Of a DNA stretch of 64,000 nucleotides, positions 50,767 to 60,027 are shown piece after piece; the stretch's first letter is position 1; the number at the start of each line of letters is the position of its first letter. Both the position numbers and the translations under genes were made by a program. Origin of the DNA: Burkholderia ubonensis (GTDB taxonomy: Bacteria; Pseudomonadota; Gammaproteobacteria; Burkholderiales; Burkholderiaceae); contig NZ_CADFEB010000001.1 of NCBI RefSeq assembly GCF_902833085.1, positions 603,742 to 667,741 of the forward strand, in the 5' to 3' direction. A model generated the notes under the pieces. That model did no database searches, was not told where the DNA came from, and worked only from the letters and a program-made list of their open reading frames with translations.

Positions 50767-53271
50767 ATGGAGAACGTCAGGAAGGAAGTCGATATCTGGA
50801 CGGCCGCGCAGATCGGCGCGCCGTGCCTTGCGCTGCTCGGCCTGGTGCTGCCGGCGCAGGGCCACGCGGTGGAGTTCAACGAGTCCTTTCTGCGTAAGGG
50901 TGAAGGTCCGGTCGAGCTGAGCTATTTCGAGAAGGGCAGCGCGGTGCTGCCCGGCAGCTATGACGTCGACGTCTACCTGAACCATACGCTGGTCAAGCGC
51001 CAGGACGTCGTGTTCCGCGCGGACGCCGACGGCGCCGTCAAACCGATGGTCACGCTCGGGCTGTTGCGCACCGCAGGCGTCAACGTCACGCGGCTGGAAA
51101 AGGACGGGCGCATCGCTGCGGGCGCGGACGACACGACGATCGTGGACCTGCCCGCCGTGGCGGACGGCGCTTCGGTGGAGTTCGAATCCAATACGCTGTC
51201 GTTGAACATCAGCTTTCCGCAGCTGTACGTGTCGCGCACCTCGCGCGGCTACGTGGACCAGTCGCTGTGGGACGACGGCATTCCCGCGCTGTACAGCGAC
51301 TATCAGGTGAGCTACAGCCGTAACGACAGCCACGGCCACAGCAACGAGTACTACTTCGTCGGTTTGCGCAACGGCTTCAATGCCGGCGGCTGGCGTTTCC
51401 GCAACGAATCGACGCTCACCGGCACCACGGGTGCGAAGAGCCGCTTCACCAGCAACCGTACCTATGTCGAGCGCGACATCCGGCGCCTGCGCAGCAAGGT
51501 GGCGGCCGGCGAGCTGTATACGTCGGGCGACATCTTCGACAGCGTGCGCTTCGTCGGCGCGCAGATCGGCACCGATCTCGGCATGCTGCCGGACAGCGAA
51601 GTCGGCTTTGCGCCGGTCGTGCGCGGCATTGCCGAGAGCAATGCGATCGTGGAGGTGCGGCAGAACGGCTACGTGATCTACTCGACGCCGGTGCCGCCGG
51701 GCGCGTTCGAGATCACCGACATCTATCCGAGCGGCTCGAACGGCGACCTCGAGATTCGGATCACCGAGTCGGACGGGCGCGTGCGCCGATTCACCCAGCC
51801 GTACTCGTACCTGCCGGTCATGGTTCGGCGCGGCAGCCTGCGGTATTCGTTTTCCGCCGGCCAGTATCGCGTCCAGGGCCAGTCGAGCCCGAAGTTCACG
51901 CAGGGCACGCTGGTGTACGGCATGTCCGACAACTTCACCGGCTACGGCGGCATCATCGCCGCGGAAAACTACGTGGCGGCAGCCCTCGGCATCGGCGTGA
52001 ACACGCGCATCGGCGGCATGTCGCTGGACGTCACGGCGAGCCGGTCGCGCACGTCGGCGGGCACCCGGCAAGGGCAGAGCTTGCGGTTCCTGTATTCGAA
52101 GACGCTCCATTCGACCAATACGACGTTCACGATGGTCGGCTACCGCTATTCGACGGACGGCTACCGCACGCTGAGCCAGCACGTCGAGGATACGGACCGT
52201 TCGTTCGGGCCGCGCGTCGCGCGTCAGAAAAGCCGCCTCGACGTGAACATCAACCAGCCGCTCGGCAGCGGCTCGATGTTCGCCGGCATCGGCGACACGA
52301 CCTACTGGAACGGCGAAGGACGCAGCCGCCGCTATCAGGTCGGCTACAGCAACAGCTACAAGAACATCAGCTACAGCGTGTCGGCATCGCACATCCAGGA
52401 GTCGGGGCCGTTCGGGCGGCCGGACACGCAGTTCAACGTGTCGGTGAGCATTCCGCTGGGCAAGGCGTCGAGCTCGCATCGCCTGTATGCGAACGCGGTG
52501 TCGTCGACGCGCGGCGACTTCAACGTGCAGACCGGCGTGTCGGGTTACCTGAACGACAGCAACACCGTCAACTACGGCGTGCAGGCCGGCTACAGCCGCG
52601 ACGGCGGCGGCTCGGGCGGCGTCAGCGCGGGCTGGGATACGGCGAAGGCGAAGCTGACCGGCAACTTCACGCAGGATCGTTCGGGCCGGCATTTCGACGC
52701 GGGCGCATCGGGCTCCGTCGTCGTGCATGGCGGCGGCATCACGCTCGGCCAGCCGGTCGGCGAGACGTTCGCGGTGGTCGAGGTGCCGAAGGTGCGCGAC
52801 GTGACGTTCGGCGGATCGCCGACGGTGCGCACCGACCGGCGCGGCTATGCGGTCGTGCCGTATCTGCAGCCGTATCGCCAGAACTGGCTGAACATCGATC
52901 CGTCGAGCATCGGCACGCATACGGAGATTACCGACAACGCGAAGATGGTGGTGCCGACGCGCGGGGCCATCGTGAAGACCCGCTTCGAAGCGGAGTCAGG
53001 GCGGCGCGTGCAGTTCGAGCTGAGCCAGGACGACGGCGGCAAGGTGCCGTTCGGCGCGCAGGCGTACGACGCGAAGGGCAAGCTGCTCGGCATGGTGGAC
53101 AACCAGTCGCGCCTGCTGGTGTTCGGCATCGAGGACAAGGGCAGCATCGACGTGCAGTGGGGCGACAAGCAATGCACGATCGGCTACGCGCTGAAGGCGC
53201 AGAACACGATGCTGGCCTACGAGCGCGTGGAAACGCAATGCTCCGTGGGAAAGATTGCTGGTTCGAATTGA
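50767..53271 (+). CDS. Fimbrial outer-membrane usher
   Basis: An 834-residue usher: signal region (LALLGLVLPAQGHA), N-terminal domain (VEFNESFLRKGEGPVELSYFEKGSAVLPGSYDVDVYLN), barrel with plug (VVRGIAESNAIVEVRQNGYVIYSTPVPPGAFEITDIYPSG), and C-terminal domains (DRRGYAVVPYLQPY, PFGAQAYDAKGKLLGMVDNQSRL). A Cys pair at the C-terminus (KQCTIGYAL, ETQCSVG) closes the last domain. The usher is only distantly similar to the one at 42832, so the clusters are separate lineages rather than a recent copy. Confidence 0.95.
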   Translation: MENVRKEVDIWTAAQIGAPCLALLGLVLPAQGHAVEFNESFLRKGEGPVELSYFEKGSAVLPGSYDVDVYLNHTLVKRQDVVFRADADGAVKPMVTLGLLRTAGVNVTRLEKDGRIAAGADDTTIVDLPAVADGASVEFESNTLSLNISFPQLYVSRTSRGYVDQSLWDDGIPALYSDYQVSYSRNDSHGHSNEYYFVGLRNGFNAGGWRFRNESTLTGTTGAKSRFTSNRTYVERDIRRLRSKVAAGELYTSGDIFDSVRFVGAQIGTDLGMLPDSEVGFAPVVRGIAESNAIVEVRQNGYVIYSTPVPPGAFEITDIYPSGSNGDLEIRITESDGRVRRFTQPYSYLPVMVRRGSLRYSFSAGQYRVQGQSSPKFTQGTLVYGMSDNFTGYGGIIAAENYVAAALGIGVNTRIGGMSLDVTASRSRTSAGTRQGQSLRFLYSKTLHSTNTTFTMVGYRYSTDGYRTLSQHVEDTDRSFGPRVARQKSRLDVNINQPLGSGSMFAGIGDTTYWNGEGRSRRYQVGYSNSYKNISYSVSASHIQESGPFGRPDTQFNVSVSIPLGKASSSHRLYANAVSSTRGDFNVQTGVSGYLNDSNTVNYGVQAGYSRDGGGSGGVSAGWDTAKAKLTGNFTQDRSGRHFDAGASGSVVVHGGGITLGQPVGETFAVVEVPKVRDVTFGGSPTVRTDRRGYAVVPYLQPYRQNWLNIDPSSIGTHTEITDNAKMVVPTRGAIVKTRFEAESGRRVQFELSQDDGGKVPFGAQAYDAKGKLLGMVDNQSRLLVFGIEDKGSIDVQWGDKQCTIGYALKAQNTMLAYERVETQCSVGKIAGSN

Positions 53272-53397
53272 TGCGGCCGGTTGCGAGTGCAAAGCAGACC
53301 AGGCGGTGCGCGCGGCCGGGTGATCCATCGAGTGTTTCCGTTTGCCTGGTCGCGCACCAAGTTAAAAGGAGGCGGCGTCTTTCATGCCGTAAATGTC

Positions 53398-54144
53398 ATG
53401 CTGAACAGACTGCTTTTGTTTTTGATCGGGCCATCGGTCGCGCTGTTGAAGGCCGCTCTTCTGGCGACAATGCTGCAATCGACTGCCGCCCTGGCAGATA
53501 TCCATTTCGGCGGTTATACCCGCTTCGTCATGGATGAGAAGAATGGCAGAAAAGGCATCGGGATCGAGAACGATGGAGACGAACCGGTCCTCGTGCAGGT
53601 CAATATCGAGTGGGGAAACGAAAAGGCCGGGCGATACCTCCCCATCGCAGTATCCAAGCCGCTGCTTCTCGTCCCGTCACGGCAAAGCGCTTTCGAGGAC
53701 ATCATTTATCAGGGGGAGGGACTTCCGGTTGATCGGGAATCCTACTTCATGCTTTCCGTGACGGAGATTCCGAAGATGCCGGAAGGTACCGACAGCCTCC
53801 AGTTCGCTATCCGGCATCATCTCAAGTTCTTCTATCGCCCGCGGCTTTCCATGGATCCGCAAGAGGCGATTAACCGACTTGGATGGGTGCGCAAGCCCGG
53901 ATCTGCTGTCCCGAACGCGCACAACGATTCGCCTTACTACCTCACGCTGACCGACATCAAGCTGCAGGACAGCACGGGAAATGCCTGCGGGGAGACGCTC
54001 CGGCACTGGATGCTGGAACCATACTCCACGACGCCACTGCCCGGCTCCGGATGTGCAACGGCGCCGGATGGTGTCAGCTACGTCTACATCAGCGATAGCG
54101 GATTCCAGCACCCTCGCACGTCCGCGCTGCAGTCGGTGCCCTGA
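53398..54144 (+). CDS. Second periplasmic pilus chaperone, divergent
   Basis: A 248-residue chaperone-like protein with a signal region (IGPSVALLKAALLATMLQSTAALA), domain 1 (RFVMDEKNGRKGIGIENDGDEPVLVQVNIEW), the G1-like strand SLQFAIRHHLKFFYRPRLS, and a second domain with an unusual Cys pair (GNACGETLRHW, PGSGCATAP). AAAGGAGG lies 12 bases before the ATG at 53398, a slightly long gap. It differs strongly from the other two chaperones and is encoded next to the adhesin, so it may be dedicated to that subunit. That pairing is inference. Confidence 0.85.
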   Translation: MLNRLLLFLIGPSVALLKAALLATMLQSTAALADIHFGGYTRFVMDEKNGRKGIGIENDGDEPVLVQVNIEWGNEKAGRYLPIAVSKPLLLVPSRQSAFEDIIYQGEGLPVDRESYFMLSVTEIPKMPEGTDSLQFAIRHHLKFFYRPRLSMDPQEAINRLGWVRKPGSAVPNAHNDSPYYLTLTDIKLQDSTGNACGETLRHWMLEPYSTTPLPGSGCATAPDGVSYVYISDSGFQHPRTSALQSVP

Positions 54145-54170
54145 ATCCATTTGTCACTGGAGAATAGTCA

Positions 54171-55178
54171 ATGAAACTTCATAGGATCCTGTTGCTGGCT
54201 GCAGCGCTCATGATCTGGATGCCAAAGAGTTATGCCTTGATCTGTACGCTCGCGAACTCGTCCACGGTGAGTGTTACCACTACTGTTGACACGACGATTG
54301 CAGTTCCCAACACGCAGCCGAAAGGAAAGGTTCTCTGGCGGCAGCCCACGCAGACGGCTTCGATGGATTGTTGGGTGGACCTTAACGGCTACCCGGGCGA
54401 GTACATCTACTTATACGTCAACCCGAAAGGAGTCTCTCTTGGGGCCGACCTGGAAATCGGCGTCACCTACGAGGGGAAGGACTACCTCTATTCATCCTTG
54501 GCGGGCGGGAAGTTGAAGACGAGCATATGGGTCGACGGTTGCGGCGCCAACACGACGTGCGGCTGGCAGAAGGAACGAAAGCAGTTCACCTACTCTATCT
54601 TTATTGTGAAGAAGTCACCGGCCGGCACGGCCAAAGAAGGGCCGATGGCTTCGATCGCAGATTACATGGCCTTGCAATTCGATGGACAAGGAGGGGTACG
54701 CCCGGGCAATAGCTACAACACGACGGTCAAGGGCCTCAATAAGCTGCGTTATGTCCCTTGCGAGTCGAGAATCACCATTAGTCCCAGCACGATCAAATTC
54801 AACGGAATCAGTACCGCCAATCCGGTTCCGAAGCCGGAACAGGTGATCGTGCAAACGCCGTTCACGATTGCCGAGATGCGGACTTGCGCAAGCGGTAGCG
54901 CCGTCTATGGGATCAATGCTTTCTTGACCCCGGTGAACGCAACGCTGGCCGACAGCAATACGACACTTGTGCCTTCGGATAATCCTTCTGTCGGCATCAA
55001 TCTTCTCAGGGCGGGGGAATTAACCGCGCTCACCTTCCAGAAGGAGTTTGTCCTGACGCCACAAACATCGGAACTGTCCAACACGCACCGTTTTCTGGCG
55101 AGCCTGAAGTGGCGCACGAGCACGCCGAAACTGGGCAAATTCAATGCCGGCGCGGCAGTGGAAATTTACTATAAGTAG
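54171..55178 (+). CDS. Fimbrial tip adhesin
   Basis: A 335-residue exported protein: signal peptide (ILLLAAALMIWMPKSYA), an N-terminal domain of about 190 residues with Cys in LICTLANS, MDCWVDLNGY and DGCGANTTCGW, and a C-terminal pilin-like domain (VPCESRITISPSTIKFNGI, EMRTCASGSAVYGINAFLTP, KFNAGAAVEIYYK). Codon use is somewhat less GC-biased than neighbours (for example AATAAGCTGCGTTATG), as is common for adhesins. GGAG precedes the ATG. Last structural gene of cluster 2. Confidence 0.85.
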   Translation: MKLHRILLLAAALMIWMPKSYALICTLANSSTVSVTTTVDTTIAVPNTQPKGKVLWRQPTQTASMDCWVDLNGYPGEYIYLYVNPKGVSLGADLEIGVTYEGKDYLYSSLAGGKLKTSIWVDGCGANTTCGWQKERKQFTYSIFIVKKSPAGTAKEGPMASIADYMALQFDGQGGVRPGNSYNTTVKGLNKLRYVPCESRITISPSTIKFNGISTANPVPKPEQVIVQTPFTIAEMRTCASGSAVYGINAFLTPVNATLADSNTTLVPSDNPSVGINLLRAGELTALTFQKEFVLTPQTSELSNTHRFLASLKWRTSTPKLGKFNAGAAVEIYYK

Positions 55179-55314
55179 CGGGGACAAGCCTGGAATATGA
55201 AGTCGCGTGGCCGGCCGGCGTCGGCCGACTTTATTGAGATAAAATGGAGGGACAGTACGGCATTTGCCTAAAACCTTTCGCGGCGCCGCGTGACGCCGAC
55301 TCCACGGACGCTCA

Positions 55315-55977
55315 ATGAACGAATTCTCGGTGCGCGTGATCGTTGCGGACGACCATCCGGTGACCGGCCACGGCATCGCGCAGATGCTGACTGACATGCC
55401 GATGATCGAAGTCGTCGCGGTCGTCCCGAGCGCCGCCGCATTGATCGAGAAACTCGATGCATCACCGTGCGACGTCCTGGTCCTCGATTACGTGATGCCG
55501 TCCGGCGAGCACGGTGACGGCCAGGCGCTGATCGGCTACCTGCACCGTCGTTATCCCGACCTGCGCTTCGTCACCGTTACGATGCTCAATTCGCCCGCCG
55601 TGTTTCGCGCGCTGCAGACGCTCGGCGTGCGGTGCATCTGCAGCAAGTCCGATGCGATGTCACATATCGTCGCCGCCGTGCATGCGGCATTCGTGCACGG
55701 CCAGTACCTGTCGCCGACGATTGCCGCGCTGCTCGACGATGGCGATCCGTCGGGCGGCAACCCGCTGTCGCAGCGTGAAGCCGAAATCGTCCGGCTGTTC
55801 CGCGAAGGGTACAAGGTCACCGAAATCGCGGAAAAACTCAACCGCAGCAAGAAGACGATCAGCGCGCAGAAGCTCACCGCGATGCGCAAGCTCGGCATGA
55901 AGCGCGACGCGGATCTGATTCGCTACGAGGGCGCACTCGATCCGGCGAAGTCTGACGCCGGGCCGTCCGGCGATTGA
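55315..55977 (+). CDS. NarL/RcsB-family response regulator
   Basis: A 220-residue response regulator: receiver domain (VRVIVADDHPVTGHG; phosphoacceptor Asp 58 in LVLDYVMPSGEHG) and a C-terminal LuxR-type HTH (LSQREAEIVRLFREGYKVTEIAEKLNRSKKTISAQKLTAMRKLG). The KKTISAQK recognition helix and the insertion after the Asp resemble RcsB and BvgA-like fimbrial regulators. It precedes the hybrid kinase by 13 bp and follows the fimbrial cluster in the same direction, so control of the fimbriae is likely. Confidence 0.93.
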   Translation: MNEFSVRVIVADDHPVTGHGIAQMLTDMPMIEVVAVVPSAAALIEKLDASPCDVLVLDYVMPSGEHGDGQALIGYLHRRYPDLRFVTVTMLNSPAVFRALQTLGVRCICSKSDAMSHIVAAVHAAFVHGQYLSPTIAALLDDGDPSGGNPLSQREAEIVRLFREGYKVTEIAEKLNRSKKTISAQKLTAMRKLGMKRDADLIRYEGALDPAKSDAGPSGD

Positions 55978-55990
55978 CCGGTATCACGAG

Positions 55991-58900
55991 ATGCGTTCGA
56001 TCGGGGCAAGGTTACGTAGGCTGCGGCAACCGAGGCGTCGACGCGACTTCGATCCGGGCTGGATGCGTGCGTATCAACGTACGCTGCTCGCGGCCGGCGG
56101 CGGGACGCTCGGCCTGTTCATCGTGCTGTGCGCGGTGGCGGCGGTATGGATCGACATCGGCGATTTCCATGCGGCAATGCGGCTGCACTTTGCTGCGGAG
56201 AAGTCCCGGCTGCTGGTCTGCATGACGGAGAGCACAACCATCCTGAAGCGCATGACGGCGGTGGCGGAAGGCATCTGGGATCCGGGTGCGAAGCCGTCGC
56301 CAACCGTTGCTGCGGCGTACGCCGCCCACGCAGGCATCGTCCGTCAGGATCGGCTCGACCCGACGATCGTCTTCGCAGCGCAGGCAGTGCGGGATCGGGC
56401 GGGCGGCAATGCGCCGCTGCTTGCGCTGAGCGAGAGACTCTTCACCGCCGGCGCGGAGCGCAAGCAAACGGCTTTCGCGGTGGCGAACTTCTATATGATC
56501 GGCCTCGACGGCCGGTTCGTCGGCACGCTGCTGCGCGTCGCGCCGGGCGAGATGCCGCCGCGCGACAGGCTCGACGACCTGCCGGGTTCGGTCGCACGCG
56601 CGTGGCCCGATGTGGCCGCAATCGTGCGCGACGCGGCCGCGCATCCGGAGCACGCGGCAGACCACGTGATGTGGCTGCCGCCACGCGGCGATCCGGTGAC
56701 GTCGGAACGCATGGTGCGTCTCGCGAGCTGGGTGCTCGATCATCACGATCGTCCGCTCGCGCTGATCGTGCGCGCCGTGCGTCCGGCCGACGTGATGAGC
56801 GCCGTGGGTGTCAACAGCCGGGACGGCGCGCTTGCGGTGATCGATCCGTCGCACGACGTGCTGCTGCAACCGCCGGGCGCACGCAATGCCGATATCACGG
56901 ACGCGGTGCGGACGCTCGGCAGTGCTCGCCCGAATGCGATGGAGCAGTATCGGCATAGAGGGCGCGTCGTCATTCATGACTCGATTCCGGATACCGACTG
57001 GGAACTCGTCCACACGTATTCGATGCGCACCGTCCTGGCCCGCAACGCGCCGCGTCTCGGGGTGATTGCGGCGGTCACGCTGGTCGGTCTTGCGCTGCTG
57101 GCCGGCGGACTGATCGTCATCAACCGCCGCATTCTCGTGCCGTCCTATCTGCGCGCCACCCGCCTGCAGGAGAGCGAGCGGCTGAACCGCACGCTGATCC
57201 GCACCGCGCCCGTGGGCCTTGCGCTGATCGGCGAAGCGGACGGCCAGGTGCTGCTGCGCAACGAGGTGATGGCGCGTGATGAACACGATGCGCAAGGCGA
57301 GACGCTGTCGTCGCGGATCTGGCAACTGTTCGCGCGCTCGCGGCGAGAATGCGCAGCGTCAGCGCGTTCCGCGCCCGTTTCATCGGAAATCGCGTTCAAC
57401 CGCCAAAGCCAGCCTGCAAGCGAAACGCATCTGCTCGTCAACCTCGTGCGAGTCAAGTATCGCGGCAGGGACGCGCTGCTGTGCACGGCGGTGGACATCA
57501 CCGCCCGCAAGCTGACCGAGCAATCGCTTGAAGCAGCGCGGCGCGCGGCGGATCAGGCGAATAAGGCGAAGTCGGTGTTTCTCGCGACGATGAGCCACGA
57601 AATCCGCACGCCGCTGAACGCGGTGATCGGCAACCTCGAGCTGATGAAGCGCGGAACACTGCCGGACGTGCAGCGCAAGCGTCTGGAGATCGTCGATTCG
57701 TCGTCTTCGTCGCTGCTGCATATCCTGAACGACGTGCTCGATCTGTCGAAGGTCGAGGCGGGGCAGTTGCGCATCGACGCGGTGCCGTTCGATTGCGTCG
57801 CGTTGCTGAACGCGGTTGCCGATTCGTTCAGGCCGCTGGCGGCGACCAAGGGGTTGCGGCTGGTCTGCGACGTCGCGCCGGACTGGCCGCGCTACCGTGT
57901 CGGCGATCCGATCCGCATCAGGCAGGTCGTGTCGAACCTGCTGAGCAATGCGATCAAGTTCACCGAGACGGGGGATGTGACGATCACCGCGCGCGGGCGT
58001 CAGGCCGACGGACGCGACTATGTCGACATCGGCGTGATCGATACCGGCATCGGCATTCCCGAATCCGCGCAGGCGACGATCTTCGCGCTGTATCAGCAGG
58101 CGGACGATTCGATTCATCGACGGTACGGCGGGACGGGTCTCGGGCTTGCATTGTGCAGGCGTCTGGTCGACGCGATGGGCGGCGAGATTTCGGTGCGCAG
58201 CGAACCCGGCGCGGGCAGCGAGTTTCGCGTTTGCCTGCCGTTGCGCGTGACGGAAGTCGAGCCGGGCGACGGCGACGCGAGCGAGGCAAGCGCCGGCGGG
58301 CGTTTCGTCGGCGCGGACGGCGCGCCGCTGCGAGTGCTGGTCGTCGAGGATCATCCGGCGAGCGGCTTGATGTTCGCCGACCAGTTCCGCGAGCTGGGCG
58401 TCGATGCGACGATCGTCGCGAATGGCGAGCAGGCGTTGGCGGCGTTCGATCGGAACCGCTTCGATTTCGTGCTGACGGATCTGGGATTGCCCGACATGGA
58501 TGGCTGGATGCTCGCGGACGCAATACGCGAGCGGAACGCGCATGTGCCGATCGTGGCGATGACCGCGCATGCCGGTCCGGACGAGCAGCAGCGATGCGCG
58601 GCGGCCGGGGTTCGCGCGCTGCTGGCGAAGCCGGTGACGCTGACGGTGCTGGCGCACGCGTTGAGCGCAACTGCGCACGTCGCGCCGATGGACGAGGAGG
58701 CGGGGGACGCGGACGAAATCCGCGCGTTGCCGAAGACGGTGCTGGCGGCGATGCGGGAGGTGACGCACGGATCGCTGGCGTCGATCGACCGGGCGCTGAC
58801 GGCGCGCGACGCCGAGACGGTGGTGCGTGAGCTGCATTTGCAAAGCGGCGGGTTCCTGTCGGTCGGGCACCGCGTGCTGGCGGAGCTGTGCTCGGGGCTG

Positions 58901-59032
58901 GAGCAGCTGGTGCGGGATGAAGGGCTCGACTTGTTTGCTGAGTTGTGGCTGTCGTTGCGCGGGGAGTTGATGGAAGCGCTGGAGGCGCTCGACGCGCCGC
59001 CGGTCGCCGGGAAGGCCGACACGTCTTCCTGA
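55991..59032 (+). CDS. Hybrid sensor histidine kinase with receiver and HPt domains
   Basis: A 1013-residue inner-membrane sensor. TM1 at about 30-52, a periplasmic domain of about 295 residues, TM2 at about 350-375 ([21 protein letters not shown]), a PAS-like domain, HisKA with His 536 ([10 protein letters not shown]), HATPase ([27 protein letters not shown]), a receiver with Asp 830 ([13 protein letters not shown]), and an HPt domain with His 949 (RELHLQSGG). This is the RcsC/BvgS-type four-step phosphorelay, the final acceptor being the response regulator encoded 13 bp upstream. The signal sensed is unknown. A GC hairpin follows the stop. Confidence 0.94.
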   Translation: MRSIGARLRRLRQPRRRRDFDPGWMRAYQRTLLAAGGGTLGLFIVLCAVAAVWIDIGDFHAAMRLHFAAEKSRLLVCMTESTTILKRMTAVAEGIWDPGAKPSPTVAAAYAAHAGIVRQDRLDPTIVFAAQAVRDRAGGNAPLLALSERLFTAGAERKQTAFAVANFYMIGLDGRFVGTLLRVAPGEMPPRDRLDDLPGSVARAWPDVAAIVRDAAAHPEHAADHVMWLPPRGDPVTSERMVRLASWVLDHHDRPLALIVRAVRPADVMSAVGVNSRDGALAVIDPSHDVLLQPPGARNADITDAVRTLGSARPNAMEQYRHRGRVVIHDSIPDTDWELVHTYSMRTVLARNAPRLGVIAAVTLVGLALLAGGLIVINRRILVPSYLRATRLQESERLNRTLIRTAPVGLALIGEADGQVLLRNEVMARDEHDAQGETLSSRIWQLFARSRRECAASARSAPVSSEIAFNRQSQPASETHLLVNLVRVKYRGRDALLCTAVDITARKLTEQSLEAARRAADQANKAKSVFLATMSHEIRTPLNAVIGNLELMKRGTLPDVQRKRLEIVDSSSSSLLHILNDVLDLSKVEAGQLRIDAVPFDCVALLNAVADSFRPLAATKGLRLVCDVAPDWPRYRVGDPIRIRQVVSNLLSNAIKFTETGDVTITARGRQADGRDYVDIGVIDTGIGIPESAQATIFALYQQADDSIHRRYGGTGLGLALCRRLVDAMGGEISVRSEPGAGSEFRVCLPLRVTEVEPGDGDASEASAGGRFVGADGAPLRVLVVEDHPASGLMFADQFRELGVDATIVANGEQALAAFDRNRFDFVLTDLGLPDMDGWMLADAIRERNAHVPIVAMTAHAGPDEQQRCAAAGVRALLAKPVTLTVLAHALSATAHVAPMDEEAGDADEIRALPKTVLAAMREVTHGSLASIDRALTARDAETVVRELHLQSGGFLSVGHRVLAELCSGLEQLVRDEGLDLFAELWLSLRGELMEALEALDAPPVAGKADTSS

Positions 59033-59040
59033 CGACAAAT

Positions 59041-59064
59041 CGGGCCTCGACGGCACGAGGCCCG
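59041..59064. terminator. Perfect 9-bp hairpin after the sensor kinase gene
   Basis: CGGGCCTCG at 59041-59049 pairs with CGAGGCCCG at 59056-59064 around a 6-base loop, 8 bases after the kinase stop. No T-run follows on the plus strand; on the minus strand ATTTGT follows, so it may act weakly in both directions between converging units. Confidence 0.5.
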
Positions 59065-59137
59065 AAAGGTGCTTTGCCGATGCGGGCAGACCGCTTGCAT
59101 TCCGTACGCGCGTCTGGCCTTCGGACGGCAACTGAAC

Positions 59138-59630
59138 TCAGTACAGATCCGCGCGGCGCTCGGCAATATCCCGCAGCACTTTCCGATGGCGGCGGCATTC
59201 CTCCATGAGCCTGTCGTTCTTCGACTCCTGCGAGAGGGCCAACGTGGTTCTCAAGCCATCCGGTGCGGGGCCGCGCCGTTCGTGCACCCACTCCCGAAGA
59301 CTCTTCCGATCGGCCGGCGCAGGGCCGAGATCGACAATGGTCGGCGTTCCGGTCGTGTCGAAGTACTGCAACTGCTGCCACCTGTCGGTTTGCGGATCGA
59401 TCCAGGAAATATATCCCCCGGCAGAACCGCGCGCGGCTTGTCGATCTTTCCATTGAAGCTATATTGCGTTCCCGGCTTGTAGACGGCAAGTAGCGCACTG
59501 TCGCCCGGATGTTCCAGATCGACGGAAGGTCGCGCATGACTTGAATATTCAGCGCCGCGACCGCCGCTTCCACAAAAGACGGATCGATGCTTGCCGTCTT
59601 GTCGACAAGTCCAACTTGAATGACAGTCAT
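59138..59630 (-). pseudogene. Deleted and frameshifted hypothetical gene
   Basis: Three frames join into one degraded protein. ATG 59630, with AGGAG upstream, begins MTVIQVGLVDKTASIDPSF and continues to about RATVRYLP. A second frame then encodes VYKPGTQYSFNGKIDKPRAVLPG. A third continues GYISWIDPQTDRWQQLQYF to a stop at 59138. I recall the family as one in which N-terminal VGLVD..ALNIQVTRDLP and C-terminal PGTxYSFxGxIxxPR..LPGGYISWIDPQ are joined by roughly 100 further residues. That implies an internal deletion, plus a lost G in the run CCGGGGGATAT. Function of the family is unknown. Confidence 0.72.
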
Positions 59631-60027
59631 TTTCGTCTCCTGCTGATGATTTTTGAATCTTTTTAAATTCGATTAAGCGCATAAGCCTCCTTGTGAAAAA
59701 TAGTGGGCAAGATGCTGGCGTCATTTTGGAATGGCATGTTTTATTGAATTATGAAAATGCGCAGCGAGGCGCAGTGAAATTTCGATTTCTGTATTGTCAG
59801 CTTTGACAGGTATTCGAACGGCCCGACAGCGCCTGTCATCAAAATGTCGTTCAAGACTTCGCGTCAAGAACGTGACGACGCCTGCCATCGGCGGATGGAT
59901 GCGTGTGCCTCACTCGTCCCCTCGTTCACTGGGTGTTCTCGTCACGCAGTGCAGTACTGCAGGTAAAATCGCGCCGCATTCATCTGACGCTATCCGAGAG
60001 CGTCGTAATAAAAACGAAAGGCTAACA
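59631..60027. other. Intergenic region upstream of vgrG
   Basis: About 400 bases between divergent genes, AT-rich near 59640-59770. It should carry the promoter of vgrG and that of the decayed gene. A short palindrome TGTCAGCTTTGACA lies near 59800. No gene is supported. Confidence 0.4.

Noticed and set aside
49286..59032. Identification of cluster 2 as the cable pilus (cbl) locus
   Set aside because: Adjacent regulators recall cbl, but the ushers and FimA-type pilins are of the type 1 class, not the CFA/I-like class of cable pili.
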